From Castanea sativa (Eukaryota > Streptophyta > Magnoliopsida > Fagales > Fagaceae), in assembly GCF_040712315.1 (NCBI RefSeq), contig NC_134023.1:65239257-65303256 (forward strand): a stretch of 64,000 nucleotides of DNA. Reading direction: 5' to 3'. The notes under the pieces were generated by a model. It ran no database searches. It worked only from the letters and a program-made list of their open reading frames with translations, and was not told where the DNA came from. Made by a program: the position numbers and the translations under genes. Positions 21,701-34,000 of this stretch are shown here, piece by piece. Numbering within the stretch: position 1 is the stretch's first letter; the number at the start of each line of letters is the position of its first letter.

Positions 21701-24188
21701 AATGGAGTTAAAATCACCCATAAAAATATACCATGAGACAGTTTTGAATAGCTTCTTTGATGGGTATAATATTACTATATGTATAACAACTATCTAACAT
21801 CATGATGCCACAGGAATATGCAAAGAAGTCAACTAAACATTAATCCCAACTAATAAAGGTAGGCTACGCAAGTCCTTTTACACTACTTGGCCCTATATAG
21901 GGCCAGGCCAAAGCATACCTAGTAGAAAGAGAAACATAACATGAGGTGCATGAATTGCAGGAAATCAGACATTTAAGTTGTCACCTCATACAAGTACAGA
22001 TAACAATCTTATAAGCAAGAAAATTGTTACAATCTTGTAAGACCATTTTTGAACAGTATCTCTAAACCGCACCCTCTATTTTGGTACCTTGTGCATTCAG
22101 CCTTGAAGAAAATACCCCATAAACATTAATTCAGATCCCTCGGTTGCAATATTATCATTTAGTGAATGAAAAAATTTAGCTTGAGTAGTAAAATTTAATG
22201 CAGATCTTCTCAATGCCTTGGAATAAGTGGTTGGGTTTTTTCTGGGAAAAGGGTATTCTCTAAGATTTATGGGACCCAACACATGAAAAACATTCCTAAA
22301 AAACAAATTTCAGGCTGCCAATACACTAACTTAGAAATGAGCTTGCTAGCTGAAAAATTTAACTGCAACATGATTGCCCTGAAAAACAGAACAGTGAAGA
22401 AAATTTCATCCAGCAACAAAGGATTTCCAGTACCTATCTCTTTGCCCAGCCAACCAAGGCAGCCTTATATGTCATGTCAACATTTAAAGAGTAAAAAAAT
22501 TAAAATCCTCAACTTGCAAGACACAATTCTAAGATGTAAAATGCAAGAAAAAATCAGCAATCAACACAATATTTCCCATCAAAAGTAGAGAGAAGAGTGA
22601 TAAACACTAGTAATAAAGGTGAAAATCAAAGAAACATCCGTACCTCCTATATATATATAAAAGAAAAAATTGCATCGACATAAAGACTTTTCACCTTAGC
22701 CATGGTTAGTCAAATGGCAGAATGACTTCCAATAGTGTATATGTCTATAGCTTTAAAGCTTAATATACTAGGTTATGGACCCCTCAAATTGATCAGTCTC
22801 AACCTTTGCCATACTGTTTTCCACAAACATATCGAATATGAGTTTATTAAGATAATCATCATTGAAGTTTCAATGAGACATTGGGTAAAGTACTATCACA
22901 CATTCAATGCCAGACATGAGACAAATGATACAAAAACAGAAATTTAGACAGATCAACTAAGGGCATACAACTACATGAGTTAGATAATATTAGCTGCAAA
23001 TTAGTTGTAGATATGAGAATAATTAATGCTCGTGGAAAATAGCTCAGAAGCACAAAAATAAGAAACTATCTGGCACTTACAAAAGCATGTTGAATATTTG
23101 GATGGTTTCTGACCATGACCTTCTTTAATGATTTGCTTTGTGACTTTCTCATGAAGAACTTCCACCTCAGAGTCCACTTTTGGGGGCCCATTACCATCTT
23201 GTGAAGGTTCCCCATGCACAAATGCAGTACTTTCAGTACGTATTTCATTGTCTTCCTCTTGATCTGCAAAAGGTGGGGCCATGCAGGGTCTAAGTACAGA
23301 TTAGTAGTGACGATGTTACTTCCTAAACCTAAAGTTTCCAAATAATTGTAGCATGTAAGGACTGCCTATTGAGAAATCTTTCTAATCATACAAATCATAG
23401 AGAAAAGTACCATTTTCTTCTCCCAAATAAGCTGAAAACCAAGCAGAGCAAGACTCCAGTTACTAGATTATGCATATATATATATATATATTGCTTAGCC
23501 AATCAAGTATTAACTGGACCTCTGTCAAACTTAGCATGATCTAGTCCAAGAATTAATTAGATATTTACATTCATGGCAAACACAATCCAATGATAAAAAT
23601 TCACATGGCCTATTTGGCAGAAACGGAATGCTAGAAACTTTGAGGGCTGTGAACAACCTATTCCCAAGATTAAGTCTTTTTTCTTCCTTACTCTCCTTGA
23701 ATGGAGTCTAGTTTTGCCATCCTTTTCTTGTTTTCCCCTTTCTGTTTTAATTGATCATTGTAATTTGAACTCTTGATGTTTTGCCCCTATAGTATATTTT
23801 CAGTGTACTTGGGTTGGCTATTTTTCTAATAAAATACATCTGCATTACCGCATTGCATTGCAACACAATTAAACAAGTTTAGCAATTACACATATATCAA
23901 AAGGTCAGCCTAGATTCCCAAAAACTTGAACTATATCATTGAAAAATTATCCTCAAACAGACTACAAAAATACTTTCTTTATCAACCAAGCTTGCAATTT
24001 TCATTCACTATAAGCCAAATGTGATGCATAAAACAGCTCAGAATCATTGCCATTACAAATATCAAGCAAACAATTTTTGTTCAAAATCGAATGACAAAAC
24101 ATACAATGACCTAGATTAAACCCTTCAAAGATCAGAAATGTAATGAATTACCGAGCGGTTGACTTTGCTCCTCGTGAACTTCGTCCAT
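18783..24188 (-). CDS. TWD1: FKBP42 / TWISTED DWARF 1 immunophilin, seven coding exons, 365 aa
   Basis: CDS is complement(join(18783..19109,20050..20202,20326..20448,20553..20737,21583..21672,23081..23263,24152..24188)), 365 codons plus stop, the same length as Arabidopsis TWD1. Order of domains: acidic N-terminus, FKBP-type domain (about 50-160; KQIIKEGHG, VELVLGKE, GWELGYGKEGNFSFPNVPPM), TPR repeats (about 175-300; KMDGNALFKEEK, KNPCHLNMAACMIKLKR, KALFRRGKARAELG), a basic KALYQKQKEIYKGIF stretch and a C-terminal hydrophobic anchor (about 338-358; WLVLFWQWLLSLFYRLL). In Arabidopsis the membrane-anchored protein binds HSP90 and ABCB auxin transporters and is needed for their delivery and activity. 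The FKBP domain lacks the standard catalytic set, as in the family. Intron 4 begins with GC (AAAGAG|GCAAGT at 20552), supported by frame and by the conserved DETKE|GKAR junction. The first coding exon is only 37 nt. Confidence 0.96.
20235..20280. repeat. (TA)n and (CA)n microsatellites in TWD1 intron
   Basis: A short TA run at about 20245-20260 followed by ACACACACA within the 123-bp intron between the fifth and sixth coding exons. In so short an intron, length change here could matter for splicing. Confidence 0.6.
21187..21310 (-). mobile_element. SINE 3'-end fragment (Au-like), copy 1
   Basis: It reads CAACAACAACATCAACAAGC then CTCAATCCCAAGTTTTTGGG and GTTGGCTACGG. On the minus strand this is the end of a plant SINE of the Au type, finishing in a GTT-repeat tail; that family name is from memory. 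A second diverged copy is at about 53106-53210. It lies in TWD1 intron 3, and the 5' pol III boxes were not located. Confidence 0.5.
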
Positions 24189-24500
24189 TACTCACAAATT
24201 TAGCAAACACACCTAGGGCTTTGACTTTCACGATCAAATCTCTGCACAAAAAAAAAAAAATGAAGTAACATCAAAAAGTCAGCGCACAATTCGAACATAG
24301 TTTACTCTCCGTTTGGTTACCGAGAAAATGTAGCTGAAAACAAACAGAAACTCCACTATTCAGCTGAGACTAGTTTACGGCTACAGTTTGAATTCTCGCT
24401 ACTGTAAAACATGAAACAGAGTGCGATCGAGGACTGGATTTTCTCGGGAAACAAACAGATTTAGAGAGAGAGAGAGAGAGAGAGACTTACAGGTGGAGGT
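24189..24500 (-). promoter_or_regulatory. TWD1 5' leader with probable intron (24242-24490)
   Basis: On the minus strand CACCT|GTAAGT (donor at 24490) and TTTTTTGTGCAG (acceptor ending 24242) delimit a plausible 249-bp leader intron, placing the start ATG soon after the splice. A CT/GA tract at about 24460-24486 lies just inside the donor, and a MITE-like foldback fills much of the intron. Not confirmed by transcripts. Confidence 0.55.
24306..24458. mobile_element. Foldback MITE inside the TWD1 leader intron
   Basis: The left end CTCCGTTTGGTTACCGAGAA pairs with the reverse complement of the right end, CTGTTTGTTTCCCGAGAA. It is about 153 bp with no coding capacity. A target duplication was not identified. 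Confidence 0.55.
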
Positions 24501-24862
24501 AAAGAATTTCAGAGCTTGGAATTTGGAGTGGAAAATGCGATTTGTATTTGGTTTTATGGTTTTGATATTTCAACGATCCCTCGAAGATTCTAGATATAGA
24601 CGGACAGATAGATAGATAAAAACATTTATACAGTTTACTACAACTACTTTTTATTTTTGTAAGAAAAAAAAAAAAAAGATTGGCATTTAGTCATGCTAGG
24701 TAGATGCTCTGCTCGTACATAATGGCATTTTGTGGTGTCTTTAAGCCTTAACCACGTGCATCGCGTGAGAATCGTTTACTCTTTTTGCTTGGACAAGATT
24801 TTAATGCTGATTGCGATTGAGGCACTAGCCATGAGGTGGCATTACATACGTCATGAATCTAT

Positions 24863-25250
24863 TGGGAAAAAAAATGGGCATTTGCTTTAATTTGCAAATT
24901 ATGGAGTAAAATGTGTGTTTTGAAGCTATTTAGTAAAATGATATTGTTTTTTAAATTTAATTTTAACAAAATTGAGTTACGGGTGAAATTTGCTATTAGT
25001 AACGTTAAGTTCTATGTATATTTTGCTACTTAATTTTTTTTTTTGAAAATTTAAGTAGAATTTGGCATTGCTAATATTAAGTTACACTTAAAAATATACA
25101 CAACTCAATTTTTAGGATATCAAGTTCCACCTGTAACTCAATTTTGTTAAAATTGAGTTTAAAAAACAATGGTATTTTGAAATATAATTTAAAAAATAAG
25201 GGTATTTTGCTGCATAATTTGTAAATTTAGGGCAAATACCCATTTTCCCC
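24863..25250. mobile_element. Foldback MITE, family copy A
   Basis: About 388 bp with long inverted arms: GGGCATTTGCTTTAATTTGC at the left against GGGTATTTGCCCTAAATTTA (reverse complement of the right end). The centre contains a second inverted pair around AACAAAATTGAGTTAC and GTAACTCAATTTTGTT. Flanks end in ATCTATT on the left and start TATCTATT on the right, a possible target duplication. Confidence 0.75.
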
Positions 25251-25671
25251 TATCTATTTTTTCTCTCATATTAGATGGGTTCACACTTGTGAGGGTCCAT
25301 CTCATGTGAAATGATGGATGCATGTATTAGATATATGGTAGATTTTCTTACTACCTAGTAGCTACAATGCAATAAATATATATATTTGTTCCTTTTTTTT
25401 TTTTTTAAGACAGATTTATTATTTTGTATAGAAAAATGCATACCCAACTTCACACTCAAATGACAAATCCACAATATGTTTACTTGTTTAAGTGCACGTT
25501 GTAATTGATGCACCTAATTTTTTTATTATTAAGTTTATGTGGTGTCTTTAAGCCTAAACCACGTGCATCACGTGAGAATCGTTTACTCTTTTTGCTTGGA
25601 CAAGATTTTAATGATGATTGCGATTGAGGCACTAGCCATGAGGTGGCATTACATACGTCATGAATCTATTG

Positions 25672-26059
25672 GGAAAAAAAAATGAGCATTTGCCTTAATT
25701 TGCAAATTATGGAGTAAAATGTGTGTTTTGAAACTATTTAGCAAAATGATATTGTTTTTTAAATTTAATTTTAACAAAATTGAGTTACGAGTGAAATTTG
25801 CCATTAGTAATGTTGAGTTCTATGTATATTTTGTCACTTAAATTTTTTTTTTAAATTTAAGTAGAACTTGACATTGCTAATATCAAGTTACACTTTAAAA
25901 TATACACAGAACTCAATTTTGAGGAGATCTAGTTCCACCTGCAACTTGATTTTATTAAAATTGAATTTAAAAAACAATGGTATTTTGATATATAGTTTAA
26001 AAAATAAGGGCATTTTGTTGCATAATTTGTAAATTAGGGGCAAATACCAATTTTCTCTT
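25672..26059. mobile_element. Foldback MITE, family copy B (within duplicated unit 2)
   Basis: Same arms and centre as copy A. Because it sits at the same place in the duplicated 800-bp unit, it arose with the tandem duplication and not by a separate insertion. Confidence 0.75.
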
Positions 26060-26337
26060 ATCCATTCTCTCATATTAGACGGGTTCACACTTGTGAGGGT
26101 CCATCTCATGTGAAATGATAGATGCATGTATTAGATATATGATAGATTTTCTTACTACTTAGTAGCTACAATGCAATAAATAAATATATTTGTTAATTTT
26201 TTTTAAAGACAGATTTATTATTTTGTATAGAAAAATGCACACCCAACTTCACACTCAAATGACAAATTCACAATATGTTTACTTGTTTAAGTGTTACAAT
26301 GTAATTGATGCACCTAATTTTTTTATTATTAAGTTTA

Positions 26338-27774
26338 TGTGGTGATTCCTTTTATAAGCCCTCAAATTCAATCACAAAATAACACCTAAGCAAGTTGTGT
26401 AATTGACCTTGGGTTTGGTTGTGGTTGTAGGTAATTTGTTTTGTAGAACCATTTTAATGTTATACAACATTCTTCTTACATGAAAGTGGACTTTGTAAGC
26501 ACAGGGATTCACCTTCATATGAAAGGAATGTTGGATTCACCTTCATATGAGAGGAATGTTGCTACGATACATAATACCACCTTCATGGAATCGGCCTTGC
26601 ACAAGCATTCACAAGCATCAAAGGCATGTAAGAGGCTTGCTTCACTGAATGATTTGTAAGAGATACCGTCTAGTTAAGACATATTTTTAGAGGAATCTAG
26701 TTAGGACATAATATGAAACATTAAGTTATAAATTATAATTAAAAAAAAAACCCTCTATCAATGACTAAATTAATTAGGACATACGTATAAATTTAAAGTG
26801 GTTTTGTGTAATTCCCTTATTTTGAAATTTTGAAAAAGAGGTATACATTAAACAAACCATTTTTTAATAAAAACAAAACAAAATTCTTACTGTCAAGATT
26901 AAACCAAAAAATGTATGTAATATGGAATCTCAAAGCAGCCTACAAAGCACAGATCCTAAAGCCTTAAATTCTGCTAAACAAGTAGGATAAATGTACAAGC
27001 AAATTAAAATAAATATTGGTATAATTTACAATCCATCGAATATAAATTCACTCGCATAAAAATATCCCGTCTAAGTGTATGATCCAAGAAGGCGTTCATA
27101 AACAAAAAAATAAAATTAGATGGTGGCAGATATAAATATGGGCAAACTTGAAAGTTAAGTTTACTTTTTTTTTTTTTTTGTTGATAAGTAAGAAAGATGT
27201 ATATTTAAAAAACTACTTCATGCAAAGGAGCTTAAGTTTACCTTCCAAACATCATTATAGACAAACTTGCATTGCTTGTCTTCTTTTACAGAAAATTTGA
27301 ATATTACAAACTCCTCTCCAGCTCTCCTATACCAAAAATAATAACTTCACAAATGCCTCATATGACAATTATGAAATGTGCCTTGACAACAATGAAAGAA
27401 TACCCATATTCAGCCCAGTACCTATTGCACATTTCAACACCCTACAAAAAAATGGGGGAAGAAGCCAATATAAGGGGGAAAAATCCTCCCTGTTAAAATG
27501 AAAGAAAAAAAGAATAAAAATTAATGATGGCATCAGCTATGAATTGGTGAACTGTTTGACTAAAGTTAGAAAACAACACAATCACTGATCCAGCTATAAC
27601 AACTGAGGCAATGCAAAATTTGGAAAGCAACCAGTGCAAGGAATTCTGAGCATTATGTAGCCCACCGAGGAGTTCAAGCCCCAGTCATTGCATGCATCAC
27701 CACAAAACTCCGGTCGATACATCATCCCTATAAGAGTTACTATCCATTTGAGGGCATCAACAACCAGCAGCCTT
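26338..27774. other. Intergenic / 3' flank of the EFR3-like gene
   Basis: No gene was found. A direct repeat of about 29 bases (GGATTCACCTTCATATGA variants at about 26506-26562) is the only structure seen. The right part is presumably the 3' untranslated region of the minus-strand EFR3-like gene. Confidence 0.6.
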
Positions 27775-30700
27775 TAAAAAGTTTTCATATGGGCTTGATG
27801 ATGGGAGCTGAAAGAAGTGGGGATGATGCTGAAACTCAGTTGCACAAAGCATAGGACCATTAGCAATGGATGGGTTGTGTGAAGCGCCCATGTTTGAGTC
27901 GAGGAATGGATTTCCACCCTGCAATTCCAGATGGTTTCAGAATCAAATCATTTGGCAGAAATCAGTTAGCAGCTAAGTTGCACTTCTTGCTCAATATGTT
28001 TGTGTCTTAAAGAAATTAGAAAGCCAGTATAAGAATCTAATGTATGATAAAGTTAGGAAGTACCAAAGGAAAAACAGGCTGAACTGGGGAATAAGGAGGC
28101 AGCTCTTTTCCATGGTAATCATGATAAGAAATGCTAACTAAACTTTCTTGAACCTGTTGGGGATTCATGAAAGTGGACATCTTCTGCTGCTTTCCCACTA
28201 GAAGGGCCTCACAATGGCCAGCCATTTCCTTATATGTCATGTCATTGGGGTTTGAGAATGAAAATCTTCCTACCTGATTTGTAGTCTCCAAAACCTACAT
28301 ACACACCACCTTCTTATGAGAAATTTATTGAAACTGTGCAATAGAAGTTGAAAATGAAACAACATAGTGCCCTGGAGGAGGTTGTGCTTTGATGCAATTT
28401 TTTTTTTTTCCTTCGCGGGGGGGTGGGGTGGGGGGAAGGATTTCCAGTCTATTACACTAATTTTCTCTGTTCAATATTTTCTTCTTCTTTGTTTTGCCTC
28501 TCCACAAGCCCTGTAATTCTAAGAAATCTGAAAGATATTCCGTGTGCTGATAATGCCAAAGTATCAAGTTGGTTCATTCTGCACGCATTCCGATAGCCAT
28601 AATTAGAGTCATCTTAGTTCGTAATCTTATACCCTCTCTAGATCATTCACAATTTGGATAAAATCCAAAACCACTGCTCAATCAATGAAGAATTGGTCAA
28701 ATGAATGAGACGACTCACCTTCTTTGTCAATGACAGGTCGAACAACAAAGATTCTAATACATCTTACATATTGATCAGCTGTCAACAGCAAACATAGGTT
28801 CCAAATGAAATATGCACAAAAGTGCAGAAGAATCAAGCAACCATAGTACCATCAAGAATTGTGAATTCTTGGATTCCATCTTTTAGCTCCCATGTTGTTC
28901 ACCTCTTCCACTTCTAGGGTATGGGGTAGGTGATTGATAGGTAGCCTTACCCCCCATAATTATTATTATTATTATTGATAAATAACGAAATATCAGTAAT
29001 CAAAAAGACCCAAGTACACTGGGAGTGTACGTGGATAGGAGTACATCAAGATCGTAAATTACAATGATACCCCCAAATTTTTTTTTTTTGGAGAGGCTAG
29101 TTCTTAGACTTGAACCCGCAACCTTTTGCTTTTGGTGGAATGCACTTGCCATCGCACCAAGGCCTGGCCTTCATCTTGGAAATACTTTTATACAATCTAA
29201 AATGCAGGTGGATCTTACAACTCTGCACAATTTCAGGGGAAGTTGAGTAGTATGTTTTCCCTTGTAATTAGTAAACCAGTACCAAAGAAATTACTCATGT
29301 CAAGACTCAAGCATAAGTATATCCAGGAATCTTTCCACCAGTCTAAGGGTATCACAGATATTACTAACAGCACTGTCACTACCATTCTCTGGCTTCAAGC
29401 TGTTTCTGTGTCAGCTTAAAGCCTAATTCCTATTTCCATTCAAATCTAAACTATACTTTCCTCTTTGAGATGAAGATACCTCTTCTTCATTACTCAACTT
29501 TGGGGCCCCTGTGATGGCACAGCCATTGCATGGTACAAGAAAGAACATCCTCTTTGAAAGCCTAAGGCTAAGGCAAAGCCCAAGAATAAGTGTCCATGGT
29601 AGTTAATTAGGTTTTATATTATATTTGGTTATTCTAGAGTCAAGGATATTTTAGTAATAAAATTGAGTGTTTTGAACAATAGGCATGTTGGCCTTTGTTG
29701 GTTCTTTCTCCTCTCTTCTCTTTCTAAAGTTGCTGTTCACGGGTACTGTCATGCAACCCCTGAACAGCCCTAATTTCTCTCTAATTCTCTTTATTTCCTA
29801 ACCCTAAACCCACCGCAAACATGGAAAAATTTTCTAAGTTGTCCTACACCCTGTGGACATTTTCACTTACTAGAGATTCTAATTTCAAACACCTTTGCAA
29901 TAAAGCATTGAAGTTTTTATTTTTTTCCTAGATCATGTCCAGTCATAATGATGTCAAACATACACAATAAAATTAGTGGTAATATTCTCTAGAATTCACA
30001 TGACTGGAGTATGTATTACAAGCCTAAGTATGTAAACATTAAAGCTGCAGAAAATTTTGAACCAAGATTCTTCTTAATACTATGAGTTTGCAGACCTAAT
30101 CTTTCACTAATAAAGGGGAAAAAAACCAAAGAAAAGAAAAGGCAAAGTGCCCTCTCAGGAGAATTGATTTTATGGCAGATTTTTTAATCACTGGCAGGAA
30201 AATAGACCGCCCTGGCACAAAAGTTAGATAGACAAAAGAAAGAAGAAAAGCAAGAAACTATAACAGTTCCTATAACCAGAGCTAACTCAAAGACATTTCG
30301 ACTTCCAGACATACATGCCATGGCAAAATCCAGACTCAGAACCTATAAGGAGTGACTTTACAGATAAGTACTTACTGCAGTTATTGAAATTCTGGAAAAT
30401 AAGTTGAGTGGGAAGGAAAAAAAGGGAGCCAATGCTATATTGTTGATCACACTGTGAGAAAATCTTAAATTCTTAATCTCAGCCCATCTTCTCTCTGACC
30501 TCACAGCCTCTTGAGAGCTTTTTGCATGATTTGGGAAACTGGGGAAAATTTTTAGGGCCTTTTGAAATTGTATTTGGGGCCACATTTTGATTTAAATATA
30601 TCACAAAAGCCCAATGCCCAAATGTTTTTTTAAATTTAGCCTGAGAGCTCAAACAATTTTCAAGCCGGTCTGCGACAGTCATAGCCCAAATGATAATAAA

Positions 30701-31000
30701 TGCAAGATTAGCGTGGCATCATAAAATTGTATGATCCTACTGATCCTAACCAATCCTGAAATGATCATTCCAGGATTCTATTTCCAAACGATTCAGGGAG
30801 CACTGGAGTGATCAGAGTCATTTGCTAAAGTGGGATCATAGGATCATATAATTCTACAATCCAGATCATGATTTTGATAACATCGGGATCTGGATCATAT
30901 AATATCAAATGAAGAGCGAGATCTAAAAAAGAAAAAACTTCATCTGTACACTCATGAGCAAAAAACAAAATCATATGTGCACATACATACATATATACAA

Positions 31001-31035
<35 letters not shown>

Positions 31036-34000
31036 AGTGTGTCTCTCAAAAATAGAGATAACTTACTGAATTTAAAAGTTCATCAACACTCAGTAGGGTT
31101 GTACTTTCCATGCCCTGCTGTGTGCCAGAATCAGCTGGTCTTTCAAATGCATTGGTTAAAATGTCATCATCAGTTGTAAATAACGGATGGTCAACCTGAA
31201 CAAGGACACCAAGAGTACATCATGAGACATGAAGAGTGAAGTCAGAACAACCATATTAAGGTTAGGGTTGTTTCTGTTATTTACACATACATCAAAAGGG
31301 TTGGTGGAGTACAAGTATACCCTGGTTAATGAAATATATATATGATCGAATAAATTAGTATACGATAATTCTTATGGACAAATTACTACATATCAATACA
31401 TATCTTTGAGGTTTTTTTTTTTTTCCCAGGGGGTGGTGAGGACAAAAAAAGCTGTACAAGTTACCACATCAAGAGGCTCGTTATCTTGTAATTCAAGTTG
31501 GTAGAACTGTCCCAGTGTCTCCTTGGATAACTGACCTCCCAACGGGCATATGTCATCAGGCAAAAAATCACTAAGCAACTGCTCTCTGATAAGAGATGAC
31601 TCATGCTGTGCAAAGATCTAAAAAGTCAGTACGGTAATCCCATTAAATGCATTATATATCATGAGAATGTGAGATCAGGGTTACATTGGAAGATTTTCCC
31701 AGGGTCTGTACAATTGTGGTAGCAAATGATTCTTTACATTGGCTCTTGCTTATTTTTATTGCTGAAAGTGACTTTAGAGCATCTTCGTCATCTTCTTTTG
31801 ATCCATAAACTTTCATCAGATGGTCTAGTCCAGCATTGACAGCCTCCAACTTGCAATCATCAACTAACCGTAGAAATGGATCAACCTAATACAAAGTCAC
31901 CCATGTATAAAGGTATGTAGGAAGTACGCTTTACTTTGAACACTTTCAACTTTCCTATATGACACACATTTGCCTATATTTGAAAAAATCAAATGCATAT
32001 GCAGATAAAATAGAGAACAGAGTGAATTTAACACATGAAAAGCATAAAATGGAAATCCAAGAATGACACATGCTACAAAATAAACCAATACAAACAAATC
32101 CTAATATATAATTTTGCCCCTACCGTTTCATCTGTAAGTGCAGCTTTCACAAGGGAAACAAGTGGGAGAACATCATATACTTTTGATGAGAAGATAATCA
32201 TGTATGTTGCCAAAGTAAAGAGAGATCGGCGGCGTGATGGGTGCAGTGCTGCTGCAAAATACATCTCTTCAGTTGCAGAGATGGAATCCAAAATTGCTAT
32301 AAAAAACCAAATGGACATTATGTCCATTGCAATTCTAGGGTACTCATGCAAAATATACCTAATAATAATAATTAAAATAAAGGTATTCAATTGCTAATCT
32401 TAATTCATAATACATCTTTTCTCCTCCCCCCCCCCCCCTTCCAAAAAAAAAGGAAAAGAAAACCAAATTCTTGAATAAGAAAAGTGAATTATCTAAATTA
32501 TCAACATAAAACCATTCCAATCTCATTTCATTAGTTCCTTAATATATTTTTTTTAATCTGAAAGCATGCTACTATAATTTTATTCTGCTTCTGACCCATA
32601 ATTGTGAAGAAATTTGTTTTCCCCCAGATAAGTAAACTCCTCTCATGGTATTTGGAATTTTAAAGTACGAGTGGGAAAAGTAGAAATCACGCAATTTAAT
32701 TATTAGTATCATGCATTCCCATGGTATGAGCATTTTGTTATATGGCCAAAAAACCTTGCAGGAGTTCAAGAATTGCACATACAGAACAATAAATTGTAAA
32801 TAATGTCGGACTAGAGAGCCTACCTCCTTCTCCAAGAGAAATACTCCTTAAAGAAAATGCCAGTTGAAAACTTCTAATTAGAACCTCATTGGATGAGTTC
32901 TACATGACAGAGTGAATTATAAGAAATACACCAAATGAAAACCAGGGAGCACCATGGAAATAAATAACCAAATATGAATCCCATGGTAATTTGTAAAGAC
33001 TAAGAATCTTGAAAAGGATATAACTACAGAGTTAAATATATTAACCGCCGCTAATACAAAACCAGGGAAAGAAAGTAATTTTATGGCTATATTAGAATCC
33101 TATAGAAAAAAGAGAAAAATAAATAATGAAACTTGCTACCATACCATTCTTGTGCCTTCTACAGTCTAACAAAGAAACCCAATCTGTAATTATTTTCTAC
33201 AGAAGGAATCCACACTATCTTTATGGAGTCAAATAGGAGGTTGGTTGAGAAACTAAAGCTTAAAGATAAATATATTATTTCCAAAATCATATTTCATAAA
33301 CAATTGAGCTATTTTTAAATTGATTGTCACAATTATGATTCCAAGAACTCCAAACAAAGAACTCAAAAAATCATGATTCCAAGAACTATTTGTTATATTG
33401 ATTGTCACAAGCATGCCTCAAAGCAAGACCAATCATCATGGATTTGATTTCACTTGTGTAAAGTCAGGGAATGTCACATAATGTATGTTTATATATTTGG
33501 AGTTTTTGGAGGTTCTGACAAAGTTGCAATTCTTGCAAGGGAAATATCCTAGTATATTTTTTATTTTTATTTTTTGGGGGTGGGGGGGCTCCTGTGAGTT
33601 TTTGTCCTTAAGAGGACCCCGTATGAGAGATTTAAATAAATGATCTCCATAAGGCATGGCCAATGACGAGTGTGGCATCCCTTGCAAGTTTTCACATCCT
33701 AGTGTTTAACATTAGGTAAAATGGTCACAAAGTATTGATCAGTTAATCCAAGTTGAAGCAATTAAATTCATACCATAAGAAAACACCAGCCATTGAGAAA
33801 GTAAAAAATGCAGCTCATATACAACTATCAGTGGAATGAACCAAAGGATTCATCATCAAAACAAAGAATAAAAACATGGAAATCAATCACCATTTACCAA
33901 AGAAGAATATCACATTCATGATAATGTCAACCAGCAAAGAACAACACCGATACCTTGGTCCGTGCAAATAGTAACACAAGGCTGTAGGTATGAGCTATTG

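Larger units (their letters stand above)
24731..26337. repeat. Tandem duplication, two copies of about 800 bp
   Basis: Copy 1 is 24731-25537 and copy 2 is 25538-26337. Both start TGTGGTGTCTTTAAGCC and end GCACCTAATTTTTTTATTAT then TAAGTTTA. Identity is high by eye with a few short indels. The unit spans an E-box-like ACGTG-rich opening (CCACGTGCATC), a MITE and a short tail. No coding sequence was seen in either copy. Confidence 0.9.

Noticed and set aside
24863..26059. Considered an endogenous viral element because of long imperfect inverted repeats
   Set aside because: No viral coding motif; layout and dispersed copies fit a MITE family.
29064..29175. Possible tRNA gene on the minus strand (good B box)
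   Set aside because: The acceptor and anticodon stems do not close, and an A-rich tail follows, so a tRNA-derived SINE fits better.
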